NCBI GenBank assembly: GCA_029261595.1
Contig: JAJDAZ010000006.1
Location: 1-64,000 of the forward strand
Origin: Nitrospinaceae bacterium
Lineage (GTDB): Bacteria; Nitrospinota; Nitrospinia; Nitrospinales; VA-1
Length of the DNA: 64,000 bases
Direction of reading: 5' to 3'
A program made the position numbers and the translations under genes. Under the pieces are notes generated by a model. It had not been told where the DNA came from, ran no database searches, and was given only the letters and a program-made list of their open reading frames with translations. Position 1 is the first letter of the stretch; each line of letters begins with the position of its first letter. Below, piece after piece: positions 8,806 through 17,209 of the stretch.

Positions 8806-9741
8806 TCACACCACGCCGCAATGTTTCAGCTGGATGGTTTTGGCTTCGGCGTTGAGGGTTGCGTTGATGCCGAAGGGCAGGGTCCACATTTCCCTGCCGT
8901 GTCCGATGGGGAAATTCGTGACGATGGGGATAGACAAGCCGTCAAACATTTCCTGGTAGTAAAGCCTTCCCGCCCCGTTTGCGGATTTTTTCGGATGGCA
9001 ATTGATCATCTCCCCCAAAACGATCCCTTTCACGTCTTTGAACTTTCCTGCGGTTTTCAATTGCCAGAGCATGCCGTCGATGCGATAAGGCGCTTCATTG
9101 ACATCTTCGATCAATAAAATTTTGTTGCGGGTCTGTATTTCATAGGGCGTGCCAAGAGACCGGCAAAGCAGAGTGAGACATCCGCCGGTGATTTCTCCCT
9201 TGCCCACGCCGGGACGAAGAACTCGGGCCTGTGCCGAGACCAGCGTTTTGCCTTCGGGTTGACCGGTCAAGAGATCACGAAACTGTTTTTTGGTTTTTTT
9301 CATGCCGTACTGGCCAAAACTCCCTCCCACCATCGGGCCGTGAAATGCCACGAGGGAACATTTTTTTTCCAGATACAGAAGAAGCAAGGTGATGTCGCTC
9401 GCCCCCACCACAATTTTCGGGTTTTTTCGGATGATGGCCGGTTTCAGCAAAGGCAGTAACCGGTTGACGCCATAACCTCCGCGGGCGCAAATGATGGCTT
9501 TCACGTCGGGGTTTTTAAACATCGACATGAGATCTTCCGCCCGGTCTTCATCACTTCCTGCCAGGTAGCCCCTGCGGGAGAATACGTGTTCGCCGAGGAC
9601 GGGGTTGAATTTCATGCCTCTCAGGATTTTCAATCCTTTTTCCAGAAGCTCCCGGTTCACAGGACCTGCGGGAGCCACCACGCCCACAACATCGCCTTCT
9701 TTAAGTCTGCCGGGTCTGATCAACTTTTTTGATTCACTCAT
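8806..9741 (-). CDS. LD-carboxypeptidase (peptidase family S66)
   Basis: S66 serine peptidases cleave the L,D-bond of murein tetrapeptides (LdcA) or detoxify peptide antibiotics (MccF). The 311-residue protein has CARGGYGVNRLLP and VVGASDITLLLLYL, which carries the nucleophilic Ser region. It also has FHGPMVGGSFG, LLIEDVNEAPYRIDGML with the catalytic Glu, and TNFPIGHG with the catalytic His. There is no signal peptide, which favours a cytoplasmic murein-recycling role. The gene stands alone on the minus strand. Confidence 0.92.
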   Translation of the reverse strand: MSESKKLIRPGRLKEGDVVGVVAPAGPVNRELLEKGLKILRGMKFNPVLGEHVFSRRGYLAGSDEDRAEDLMSMFKNPDVKAIICARGGYGVNRLLPLLKPAIIRKNPKIVVGASDITLLLLYLEKKCSLVAFHGPMVGGSFGQYGMKKTKKQFRDLLTGQPEGKTLVSAQARVLRPGVGKGEITGGCLTLLCRSLGTPYEIQTRNKILLIEDVNEAPYRIDGMLWQLKTAGKFKDVKGIVLGEMINCHPKKSANGAGRLYYQEMFDGLSIPIVTNFPIGHGREMWTLPFGINATLNAEAKTIQLKHCGVV

Positions 9742-9799
9742 TACAAAACCATTTCGAACGTTTACAATGGGTTTTTAAAAATTTTGTTGAGGGAATGTA

Positions 9800-10540
9800 A
9801 TGATGCAAGTTGCCGCCATCATTCAAGCAAGAACGGGCTCCACCCGTTTGCCGGGAAAAGCCCTGCGCCTTATGGCAGGCTTGACGCTGACCGAGCATAT
9901 CATCAAACGTGTGCAGGCGGTGAAGGAAATTGCCCGGATCGTTCTGGCGATTCCTTTGGGGGCCAAAGAAATTCCCCTGAAAGAAATAGCCGGACGGTCG
10001 GGAATTGAATGCGTTCAAGGCCCGGAGGAAGATGTCTTAAAAAGATTCATTCTGGCGGGAGAGCACGTGGGGGCGGAGCACATCGTCAGGGTTTGCGGCG
10101 ATAACCCGCTGGTCGATCTCGACCTCATGAGATTGTTGATCCAAAAGCATGTAAGTCAGGGTGCGGATTACACGATTTGCTCCGACCCCATTCCATTGGG
10201 CAGTGGCAGTGAAGTTGTGAAGCTCGACACTCTGAAGCAAATTGCCGGGATCACCACTGAGCCGATTTACAGAGAACATGTCACTAGCTACTTTCACGAT
10301 CATCCCGACGATTTCCATCTGGAGAAAATTCCAGCCCCCGCTTATCTGAAAGACAAAAACGTTCGTCTCACCGTTGATACCGAAAAAGATTTTTATCTCC
10401 TGGATCAAATTTACCAAAAGTTTTATTTTCCCGTCCAATTGCCTCTCGATCTCGAAAAGATCCTGCGCTTTCTGGCCGATCATCCTCAACTTTCGGCCCA
10501 CAATTCAGAGGTGCAGCAGAAAAACTGGCGGGTGGATTGA
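9800..10540 (+). CDS. Cytidylyltransferase / SpsF-like nucleotidyltransferase
   Basis: The 246-residue protein opens with VAAIIQARTGSTRLPGKAL, the NTP-binding motif of CMP-sugar synthetase-like enzymes. GPEEDVLKRF and VRVCGDNPLVD follow, then ADYTICSDPIPLGSG and a late RLTVDTEKDFYLL. This pattern matches the SpsF/NeuA-like family used to activate acidic or modified sugars for surface glycans or flagellin glycosylation. The substrate is not defined by sequence. It lies directly upstream of the flagellin cluster, which makes a flagellin-glycan role conceivable, but that is inference. Two consecutive ATG codons open the frame. Confidence 0.88.
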   Translation: MMQVAAIIQARTGSTRLPGKALRLMAGLTLTEHIIKRVQAVKEIARIVLAIPLGAKEIPLKEIAGRSGIECVQGPEEDVLKRFILAGEHVGAEHIVRVCGDNPLVDLDLMRLLIQKHVSQGADYTICSDPIPLGSGSEVVKLDTLKQIAGITTEPIYREHVTSYFHDHPDDFHLEKIPAPAYLKDKNVRLTVDTEKDFYLLDQIYQKFYFPVQLPLDLEKILRFLADHPQLSAHNSEVQQKNWRVD

Positions 10541-10603
10541 CTGCAAAATATTCCCCTCGGAAAACCACATAAAATAATAACCAAAAAAAATTTAGATTCA
10601 CAT

Positions 10604-10630
10604 TAAAGTTCTACCATAATCCTCCGATAA
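10604..10630 (+). promoter_or_regulatory. Sigma-28 promoter of flagellin gene 1
   Basis: TAAAGTTC, 11 nt, TCCGATAA. The FliA consensus is TAAAGTTT-N11-GCCGATAA, so there is one mismatch in each half. The predicted start near 10637 gives a leader of about 200 nt. Confidence 0.85.
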
Positions 10631-10728
10631 ACAGATCAGCTTGAATAATAATTGATTTATTGGGGGTTATAACCACCCTCACAAAAAGTGATTTCGGTCA
10701 ATTATTAAAATAGCTTGAAAGTTTTTAA

Positions 10729-10749
10729 GTGGAAACCAAGGATTGCCAC
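10729..10749 (+). promoter_or_regulatory. Possible CsrA-type site in flagellin 1 leader
   Basis: A short stem GTGG/CCAC encloses ACCAAGGATTG, close to the CsrA SELEX core ACARGGAUG. Its stem is weaker than those in the other flagellin leaders. Confidence 0.35.
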
Positions 10750-10839
10750 AAAAAATAAAGATCCTGGGGGCACGCAGTAAGAAGTAAAAGTTTAACAAGA
10801 AGTTAAATCTGTTTTCAACTCATGGTGGAGGATTAGGAA

Positions 10840-11697
10840 ATGCCGATTCGTGTATTCAACAACATAGCTTCGCTCAACGCCCAGAGAATTCTGGGTAACA
10901 ACAATGACCGTCTTGCGCAATCGGTAGAACGGATTGCATCCGGTATCCGGGTCAACCGTGGCGCCGACGATGCGGCGGGTCTCGCCATTTCAGAAGCCTT
11001 ACGGTCCGATATCCGGGCTCTCAGGCAAGGAATTAGAAACGCCAACGACGGAATTTCTCTCATCAACGTCGCAGAAGGCGCCCTGAACGAACAATCATCG
11101 ATTCTGATTCGTCTGCGCGAGTTAGCCTCCCAGGCCTCCACCGGAACCGTAGGGTCCACCGAGCGCGCCACCATCCAACTCGAGTTCTCAGCGCTCAGGA
11201 ACGAAGTTGACCGTATTGCAAACACTGCGGAATTCAACGGTCAAAAGCTGGTCGATGGCTCCCTGGCGTCCACGGTTGCAAGCGCCAATCAGATTAATAT
11301 TCAGATCGGTATTGACAGTACTGCAGACAGCCGTATCAACCTGAATACCGAGGTCAATCTTGCGGCTGTCACCAGTACCAGTTTGAGTATTAATACACTT
11401 GCAGTGTCTACAGCCGGGGCTGCATTGACGGCCCTTGATTCGATCAACACCGCCATCGCCACGGTAACGGCGGGACGGGGAGCCATTGGTGCGGTGCAGA
11501 ACCGGTTGGTTCGATCTATTTCCAGTCAGGCCATTACCGTTGAAAACCTGCAGGCCGCTGAATCTTCTATTCGAGATGCAGACATTGCCGAGGAAGTGGC
11601 CCTGTTGACCCGGAATCAAATCCTGGTGCAGACGGCCGTCGCGTCAGTGGGGCAGGCTAACCTGATACCTCAATCCGTATTACAGTTATTGGGATAA
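10840..11697 (+). CDS. fliC: Flagellin 1
   Basis: This is a structural subunit of the flagellar filament, exported by the type III flagellar system. The 285-residue protein has the conserved N-terminal D0/D1 region (FNNIASLNAQRILGNNN, then ERIASGIRVNRGADDAAGLAIS). It also has the C-terminal D0 region (ESSIRDADIAEEVALLTRNQILVQ, ending SVLQLLG). The variable domain is very short, giving a compact flagellin. The ribosome-binding site is GGAGGA within tggtggaggattaggaaATG. Its 5' half is nearly identical at DNA level to flagellin 2. A sigma-28-like promoter lies about 200 nt upstream. Confidence 0.98.
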   Translation: MPIRVFNNIASLNAQRILGNNNDRLAQSVERIASGIRVNRGADDAAGLAISEALRSDIRALRQGIRNANDGISLINVAEGALNEQSSILIRLRELASQASTGTVGSTERATIQLEFSALRNEVDRIANTAEFNGQKLVDGSLASTVASANQINIQIGIDSTADSRINLNTEVNLAAVTSTSLSINTLAVSTAGAALTALDSINTAIATVTAGRGAIGAVQNRLVRSISSQAITVENLQAAESSIRDADIAEEVALLTRNQILVQTAVASVGQANLIPQSVLQLLG

Positions 11698-12083
11698 TTC
11701 AATGACTGGTGAATAGTGTGAGAAAAATGCCTGAAGAATAATTTGATTTACTTTCCTCGCCAAAATATCACATGGAAGGATGAGGATAGATTCTTGTCAG
11801 GAACGGTAATTTTCCTTCACCACCAAGTACATTCATTGCCAGGGGCGGTCCATACAGATGCCCCATGTTCCGCCCTTGGCTTTGAGTTTGATTATTCGCA
11901 GAAAACAAATCGCCCGCCTTGTAAATCCAACATCCCCCTTTGACGCGCCAGTTTGCAAATTCACTCTAAATAATTCACGGTTTTTCCGCGCTTTCAAAAA
12001 TTTTGAATCCCTGCAACCCCATTGTTTTAAATTTTCCACCGTCCAATTCTCCCATCCACTGGAAATTGTCTGTGATTTAAAAT
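11698..12083. other. Spacer between flagellins 1 and 2
   Basis: No recognisable terminator is seen. A minus-strand frame at 11833-12201 has no family match and opens into the flagellin 2 promoter, so I do not call it. The stretch is lower in GC than the genes. Confidence 0.4.
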
Positions 12084-12110
12084 TAAAGAAAATTAAAACC
12101 TTTCCGATAG
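12084..12110 (+). promoter_or_regulatory. Sigma-28 promoter of flagellin gene 2
   Basis: TAAAGAAA, 11 nt, TCCGATAG. The spacing is identical to flagellin 1. The predicted start near 12117 gives a leader of about 190 nt. Confidence 0.8.
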
Positions 12111-12246
12111 AGCTCATTGAGTATGGGTTTGCCCGATGAAAATATGCAGGGCGAATCAAAGCCCTTGAAAAAAGGAGGTGTCGTGTAAACAATTGATTCA
12201 TGGTGGGGAAAGGGATTCCTCACTTAGGGTTAACGCTTGGAGGCGT

Positions 12247-12268
12247 GTTTTGGCATGGAGGCCAAAAC
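12247..12268 (+). promoter_or_regulatory. GGA-loop hairpin in flagellin 2 leader (CsrA-like site)
   Basis: A perfect 8-bp stem GTTTTGGC/GCCAAAAC carries hexaloop ATGGAG. A second GGA-containing segment overlaps the ribosome-binding site at 12296-12306. The arrangement resembles CsrA-repressed leaders. Confidence 0.5.
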
Positions 12269-12309
12269 AATAACCCGAAAAAAAACCTTAAATCATGGAG
12301 GATGAGGCA

Positions 12310-13167
12310 ATGCCAGTTCGAATCTTCAACAATATCGCTTCGCTCAACGCCCAGAGAATTCTGGGTAACAACAATGACCGCCTTGCGCAATCAGTAGAAC
12401 GGATTGCATCCGGTATCCGGGTCAACCGTGGCGCCGACGATGCGGCGGGTCTCGCCATTTCAGAAGCCTTACGGTCCGATATCCGGGCTCTCAGGCAAGG
12501 AATTAGAAACGCTAACGACGGAATTGCTCTCATCAACGTCGCAGAAGGTGCCCTGAATGAGCAATCCGGTATTCTAATCCGCCTACGGGAGCTTGCTTCC
12601 CAGGCCGCGACCGGAACCGTCGGATCTACCGAGCGTGCGACCATCCAACTCGAGTTCTCAGCGCTCAGGAACGAAGTCGACCGTATCGCAGCCACCACGG
12701 AATTCAACGGCCAAAAGCTGGTCGATGGTTCCCTAGCTTCTACCGTTGCGGCAGCCAGTCAGATCAATATTCAGATCGGTATCGACAGCACCACAGACAG
12801 CCGGATCAATCTCAATACTGAGGTCAATCTTGCGGCGGTCACCAGCACCACTCTGGGAATTGATACTCTCTCTGTAACTACAGCCGGTGCGGCATTAACG
12901 ACTCTCGATTCGATCAACACAGCCATCGCTACCGTAACCGCGGGACGTGGAGCCATAGGTGCCGTGCAAAACCGGTTGGTGCGTGCTGTGTCCAATCAGG
13001 CCATTTCCGTAGAAAACCTGCAGTCCGCTGAATCTTCTATTCGAGATGCGGACATCGCCGAGGAAGTGGCTCTGTTGACGCGGAATCAAATCCTGGTGCA
13101 GACCGCGACGGCCATGGTGGGTCAGGCTAACTTGATACCACAATCGGTTCTGCAGTTACTGGGTTAA
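12310..13167 (+). CDS. fliC: Flagellin 2
   Basis: This is a filament subunit of 285 aa from the ATG at 12310 (MPVRIFNNIASLNAQ). An ATG at 12295 is also in frame but overlaps the ribosome-binding site GGAGGATGAGG. It has the same D0/D1 architecture as flagellin 1. Long stretches of the 5' half are identical in DNA to flagellin 1, while the central and 3' parts have diverged. This points to recent duplication or gene conversion. A strong terminator follows, so flagellin 2 forms its own transcription unit. Confidence 0.98.
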   Translation: MPVRIFNNIASLNAQRILGNNNDRLAQSVERIASGIRVNRGADDAAGLAISEALRSDIRALRQGIRNANDGIALINVAEGALNEQSGILIRLRELASQAATGTVGSTERATIQLEFSALRNEVDRIAATTEFNGQKLVDGSLASTVAAASQINIQIGIDSTTDSRINLNTEVNLAAVTSTTLGIDTLSVTTAGAALTTLDSINTAIATVTAGRGAIGAVQNRLVRAVSNQAISVENLQSAESSIRDADIAEEVALLTRNQILVQTATAMVGQANLIPQSVLQLLG

Positions 13168-13244
13168 TAGAACAACTCTCAATTTAAGTAAGCCGTCGGG
13201 GATGAAACTGTTTGAATTCTAATCCGGCGGGATGGTTGAAAAGG

Positions 13245-13278
13245 AAAAGCGCCTCTTTCTAGAGGCGCTTTTTTTTTT
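13245..13278 (+). terminator. Rho-independent terminator after flagellin 2
   Basis: A 12-bp stem aaaagcgcctct/agaggcgctttt has loop ttct and a following T-run. Confidence 0.92.
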
Positions 13279-13393
13279 GCCCAAAAATTCGATCAAAAGG
13301 TCAAACCTATTATTAAATGGCAGTTTGGGCGCTTTTTATTCTGTTCAATGGGGAAATGAGCCTCGTGGGTTCACCCCAGCTAAAAAAAAATCA

Positions 13394-13421
13394 TAAAGGT
13401 TATTTTCACAAAACCCGATAG
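13394..13421 (+). promoter_or_regulatory. Sigma-28-like promoter of flagellin gene 3
   Basis: TAAAGGTT, 12 nt, CCCGATAG. The spacing is one nt longer than at flagellins 1 and 2 and equals that of the 4515-4542 box. The leader is about 180 nt. Confidence 0.65.
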
Positions 13422-13544
13422 AAATCAATAGTAAATATCAGGACAGGTTTTAAATACCTGAGAGATCAAAATATCAATACGTTGAATAAGGAGGTAGACA
13501 AAAATCAGAGATCGGCAATACAAGGTGAAATAATATTTCAAGTA

Positions 13545-13568
13545 AGTTCCAGCAGGGAAGCTGGAACT
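13545..13568 (+). promoter_or_regulatory. GGA-loop hairpin in flagellin 3 leader (CsrA-like site)
   Basis: A perfect 9-bp stem AGTTCCAGC/GCTGGAACT carries hexaloop AGGGAA. The same CAGC-AGGGAA-GCTG core recurs before flagellin 4. Confidence 0.55.
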
Positions 13569-13606
13569 GGGAAATTAAATTCCTAATATCAAGGAGGATA
13601 TAGTCC

Positions 13607-14464
13607 ATGCCAATCAGGATCTTCAATAATATTCCCTCGCTCAATGCCCAAAGAATTTTGGGCATCAATAATGATCGGCTGGCGGTTTCGGTAGAGCGGA
13701 TTGCATCGGGAATTCGTATCAACCGGGGCGCCGATGACGCGGCGGGTCTCGCCATATCAGAGGCTTTGCGGTCCGATATTCGGGCTCTTCGTCAAGCCAT
13801 TAGAAATGCCAACGACGGCATATCTCTCATAAACGTTACGGAAGGGGCTCTAAACGAGCAATCCGGAATTCTCATCCGGCTGAGGGAATTGTCTTCCCAG
13901 GCCGCGACAGGAACCGTTGGGTCCACGGAGCGCCAAACCATCCAATTGGAATTCAACGCGCTTCGTTCGGAAATCGATCGAATCGCGGCGACCACGGAAT
14001 TCAACGGACAGAAACTGGTGGATGGTTCACTCGAGGGTAATGTTGCCGTCGGAAACCAGATTTTAATCCAGGTGGGAATCGATTCTTCGGCGAACAGCCG
14101 GATCAACCTCAATACGGAAGTGGATCTGCAGGCAATCACCTCCTCCAGTCTGGGAATCGACACTTTAAGTGTGACGACAGCCGGAGCGGCCCTCACGGCT
14201 CTTGAACAGTTGAACAGTTCGATTTCGTTGGTGACTCAGGGACGGGGAAAAGTCGGTGCGGTGCAAAACCGATTGGTCCGCACCATTGCGAACCTTTCAA
14301 TCACCGTCGAAAACCTTTCCGCCGCAGAGTCCGCGATCCGCGATGCGGACATTGCCGAGGAAGTGGCGTTTTTAACACGGAATCAGATTCTAGTGCAGGC
14401 GGCGACGGCCATGGTGGGTCAGGCCAATCTGATTCCCCAGGCAGTTTTGCAGCTGCTCCAGTAA
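13607..14464 (+). CDS. fliC: Flagellin 3
   Basis: This 285-residue filament subunit has FNNIPSLNAQRILGINNDRL at the N-terminus and ESAIRDADIAEEVAFLTRNQILVQ at the C-terminus. It is clearly paralogous to flagellins 1 and 2 but diverged throughout at DNA level. The ribosome-binding site AAGGAGG precedes the ATG by about 10 nt. It is preceded by its own sigma-28-like box and a GGA-loop hairpin. A further hairpin at 14494-14520 may partly terminate its transcript or belong to the flagellin 4 leader. Confidence 0.98.
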   Translation: MPIRIFNNIPSLNAQRILGINNDRLAVSVERIASGIRINRGADDAAGLAISEALRSDIRALRQAIRNANDGISLINVTEGALNEQSGILIRLRELSSQAATGTVGSTERQTIQLEFNALRSEIDRIAATTEFNGQKLVDGSLEGNVAVGNQILIQVGIDSSANSRINLNTEVDLQAITSSSLGIDTLSVTTAGAALTALEQLNSSISLVTQGRGKVGAVQNRLVRTIANLSITVENLSAAESAIRDADIAEEVAFLTRNQILVQAATAMVGQANLIPQAVLQLLQ

Positions 14465-14493
14465 TCACGGAAAATTTTTATATTGATTAATAA

Positions 14494-14520
14494 AAAGAGT
14501 CAGCAGGGAAGCTGATTTTT
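14494..14520 (+). promoter_or_regulatory. GGA-loop hairpin between flagellins 3 and 4
   Basis: The TCAGC/GCTGA stem, extendable with G-U pairs, carries loop AGGGAA and is followed by TTTTT. It could act as a CsrA-like site for flagellin 4, as a weak terminator of flagellin 3, or both. A second small hairpin GGGAC/GTCCC follows at 14523-14537. Confidence 0.45.
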
Positions 14521-14561
14521 AAGGGACCCAAAGTCCCGCATACTTTCAGGGAGGAAAATAA

Positions 14562-15419
14562 ATGTCATTGCAAATTTTTACCAACTTGTCTTCGCTCAAT
14601 GCCCAAAGGCATCTTGAAGAGAACAGAAGCCAACTGGGAACTTCTATTACACGGATTTCTTCGGGAGTCCGATTGGGCAAAGCTTCGGATGACATCGCCG
14701 GGCAGGCGATCTCTCAGGGGTTGTATTCTGATGTTAGAGCTCTAAAACAAGGCGCCAGAAATCTTAACGACGGCATCGCCTTGATCAACACGATTGATGG
14801 CGCTTTGAACGAGCAGGCGGGCATTCTCATTCGATTGCGTGAACTCGCAACTCAAGCCGCCACCGGAACGATTGGAGATACGGAGCGGGAAACCATTCAA
14901 TTGGAATTCGACGCTCTTCGAGAAGAACTGAACAGGATCTCGGCAACCGCCGAATTCAATGGTCAAAACCTGGTCGATGGCTCTCTGGCGGCAAGTTCGC
15001 TCGACCAAGTGGTTCTTCAAATCGGAACGGACTCTTTAAGCACCAGTAGAATCAATTTAAATGAAGTTCTCAATGTGACCGAAGTTTCTTCTCAGGCTCT
15101 GGATTTCGATAATGAAACCATTGTCACTCAAGGGGATGCCCTGGAAGCCATTGAGAAATTAAATATTGCTCTGGATGGCTTGAATGGAATAAGAGGCCGG
15201 GTAGGCGCGAATCAGAACCAGTTGGTCCGGGCTCAAAACAATCTGAACGTTTCTATCGAAGGTTTGACCACCGCACTGTCAACGATTCAGGATGCGGATC
15301 TTGCCGTCGAGCTTGCGGCATTGACCAAGAACCAGATCCTGGTTCAGGCCGGGGCGGCTATGGTCGGGCAATCCAACCTGACTCCCCAATCCGCGTTGAC
15401 GTTGCTCGAACAGCCTTAA
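14562..15419 (+). CDS. fliC: Flagellin 4 (divergent)
   Basis: This 285-residue flagellin is the most divergent of the four. It has FTNLSSLNAQRHLEENRSQL and SSGVRLGKASDDIAGQAIS at the N-terminus and STIQDADLAVELAALTKNQILVQ at the C-terminus. The differences in D0/D1 suggest a distinct filament section or minor subunit, which is inference. No sigma-28 box was found directly upstream, so it may depend on read-through from flagellin 3. The ribosome-binding site is GGGAGG. A strong terminator follows. Confidence 0.97.
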   Translation: MSLQIFTNLSSLNAQRHLEENRSQLGTSITRISSGVRLGKASDDIAGQAISQGLYSDVRALKQGARNLNDGIALINTIDGALNEQAGILIRLRELATQAATGTIGDTERETIQLEFDALREELNRISATAEFNGQNLVDGSLAASSLDQVVLQIGTDSLSTSRINLNEVLNVTEVSSQALDFDNETIVTQGDALEAIEKLNIALDGLNGIRGRVGANQNQLVRAQNNLNVSIEGLTTALSTIQDADLAVELAALTKNQILVQAGAAMVGQSNLTPQSALTLLEQP

Positions 15420-15453
15420 AAACAGTTGATCTTTTACAACCATCGTAACGGGC

Positions 15454-15486
15454 ACTCCCGCTTTTTAGCGGGAGTTCTTTTTTTTC
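15454..15486 (+). terminator. Rho-independent terminator closing the flagellin cluster
   Basis: An 8-bp stem ACTCCCGC/GCGGGAGT has loop TTTTTA and a following T-rich tract. Confidence 0.92.
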
Positions 15487-15524
15487 TGAAAACATATTTA
15501 ATTGCCTGAACGCCGGATGGTTGA

Positions 15525-16562
15525 ATGAAAAAATTAAAAGTCGGCATCATCGGTTGCGGGAGGATCGGCAGTCTGCTGGAAGAAGATCCCCTTCGTGGAA
15601 AACCCTGCACCCATGCAGGCGGGTTCACCTCTGTGCCGTCTGTGAGGTTGGTCGCAGGGTGTGATATTGAACCCTTAAGGCTCAGGCAATTTGGAAAACG
15701 CTGGGGGGTGGATCGTCTTTATGCCGATCATCGGGAAATGCTCAAGCGGGAAAGTCTTGATGTCGTCTGTATAGCTACCTGGACCCATCTTCATGGAAAA
15801 ATGGTTCTTGATTCGGTCCGTTCTGGAGTTAAAGGAATTTTTTGTGAAAAGCCCCTGGCGGCGGATATTACCGAAGCCAGAAAAATAGTCAAAATATGTG
15901 CGCAAAATAAAACTCCTTTGATCGTCAATCATGAGCGGCGCTGGGACCCTTATTATCAAAAAGCGAGAGATTTGATTCGCGCCGGAAAAATCGGAGAAGT
16001 GCGAACCATCCTGGGCAATGCCTTGAGTTGGACACCGGCAAAACTCCCGATCAAACTAAACGGAGGGGGAGCGCTTTTTCATGATGGCACTCACTTGACG
16101 GACCTTCTGCTCTATTTTGGGGGAAGCATCGACTGGGTTTCGGGTCATGAAGTGCGACCTCATGGTAAAAAACATATCGAGGAAACCGCCAGCGCCATGA
16201 TACGTTTCAAAAGTGGGGCTCTGGGTTTTATCGAAGGGGGCGGCGCCAGAAATTATTTCAATTTTGAGTTGGATATTCAGGGGTCGATGGGACGTATCCT
16301 CATTGGCAATGGCGGAAGGGAACTTTACATAACCCGCAAAAGCGGCCGGTTCACCGGATTTGAGGAATTAAAACAGGCGCCCTTTCCAGAGCCCAAGCGT
16401 CTTCAAAGCCCTTTTACCGGCGGCGCAAAAGATATGGTGCGTTGCATCCGGACCGGGCAGGACAGCATCTCCAGCGGATGGGACGGATTGCAAGCCCTTA
16501 AGGTTATTTTTTCTGTTTATAAATCCGCGCAATTGAATGGCAAGAGGATCAGGTTGAGATGA
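15525..16562 (+). CDS. Gfo/Idh/MocA family oxidoreductase
   Basis: This 345-residue NAD(P)-dependent sugar oxidoreductase acts in the cytoplasm. The Rossmann motif GIIGCGRIGSLLEED is at residues 7-21. GIFCEKPLAADITEA contains the conserved EKP motif. Later, VNHERRWDP and GGGALFHDGTHLTDLLLYFGG carry the His expected in the active site. The substrate is unknown. Given the nearby glycan genes, a nucleotide-sugar such as a UDP-hexose is plausible but unproven. Its stop overlaps the start of the next gene by 4 nt (ATGA), indicating an operon. Confidence 0.92.
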   Translation: MKKLKVGIIGCGRIGSLLEEDPLRGKPCTHAGGFTSVPSVRLVAGCDIEPLRLRQFGKRWGVDRLYADHREMLKRESLDVVCIATWTHLHGKMVLDSVRSGVKGIFCEKPLAADITEARKIVKICAQNKTPLIVNHERRWDPYYQKARDLIRAGKIGEVRTILGNALSWTPAKLPIKLNGGGALFHDGTHLTDLLLYFGGSIDWVSGHEVRPHGKKHIEETASAMIRFKSGALGFIEGGGARNYFNFELDIQGSMGRILIGNGGRELYITRKSGRFTGFEELKQAPFPEPKRLQSPFTGGAKDMVRCIRTGQDSISSGWDGLQALKVIFSVYKSAQLNGKRIRLR

Positions 16563-17209
16563 ACTTTAGAATCCCGGTACCACTGATTTTAGTCCTGGGG
16601 CTGTTTTTGATAATCAGCACCGTGGGAAAAATATATTTTAATTCGAAGCACGAATTGAGGCTGGCGGAGGAATCCATTTCAAAAAACAATCCGGCGGATG
16701 CGATGACGCATTATGTGCGTTCCATCCAATGGTTTGTTCCCGGACTCAATCTCCAGGACCGTGCCGCCCAAGGCCTTTGGAAAGTGGCTTTAAATTATGA
16801 GGCCGAAACCGATTCTGAAAACGCACTCAATGCCTATCGGCTTTTGCGGGGCGCTTTTTACTCGGTTCGCAGTTTTTACACACCCGGTAAATCCTGGGTC
16901 CTGAGGTGCAATGAAAAAATCGCTGTTCTGATGGCGCAACAACCCGCGACTTCAGAATCCGAAAAATCAAAAACGTATGAGGAACGGTTGTCGGCCAACT
17001 GGAAGCTTCTTAACGATGAAAAACCTCCAAGGCCTTTTTGGGCCATGTTGGCGGTGTGTGGATTTTTCGGATGGATCGGCTCCGCCCTATTTTTTATTAT
17101 GAACGCGATGACCAAATCTGGAGAAATTCGCTCGCGGCCTGCCCTTATCTGGAGCTTCAGCTTTATTGTGTTTTATGGCTTATGGATTTTAGGTTTGTTT
17201 AAGACCTGA
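16559..17209 (+). CDS. Hypothetical membrane protein with TPR-like middle
   Basis: I do not recognise this 216-residue protein. One hydrophobic helix lies at residues 6-24 and two more at about 160-182 and 193-212. The intervening part is soluble and helical, and contains an ADAMTHYVRSIQWF-type and an ENALNAYRLLRGAF-type repeat that look like TPRs. It is translationally coupled to the oxidoreductase by a 4-nt overlap, so the two probably act in one process. Confidence 0.8.
   Translation: MNFRIPVPLILVLGLFLIISTVGKIYFNSKHELRLAEESISKNNPADAMTHYVRSIQWFVPGLNLQDRAAQGLWKVALNYEAETDSENALNAYRLLRGAFYSVRSFYTPGKSWVLRCNEKIAVLMAQQPATSESEKSKTYEERLSANWKLLNDEKPPRPFWAMLAVCGFFGWIGSALFFIMNAMTKSGEIRSRPALIWSFSFIVFYGLWILGLFKT

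Larger units (their letters stand above)
13279..13606. other. Long leader/promoter region of flagellin 3
   Basis: Besides the promoter and hairpin listed separately, the leader has a strong Shine-Dalgarno-like AAGGAGGT near 13487 with no open frame after it. No gene is supported. Confidence 0.5.

Noticed and set aside
10729-10749. Sigma-54 promoter (TGGAA...TTGCC) before flagellin 1
   Set aside because: The GG-GC distance is 12 nt, not the required 10; the sigma-28 box at 10604 fits better.
11833-12201. A 122-codon minus-strand frame between flagellins 1 and 2
   Set aside because: No family resemblance or ribosome-binding site, and it runs through the sigma-28 promoter of flagellin 2.
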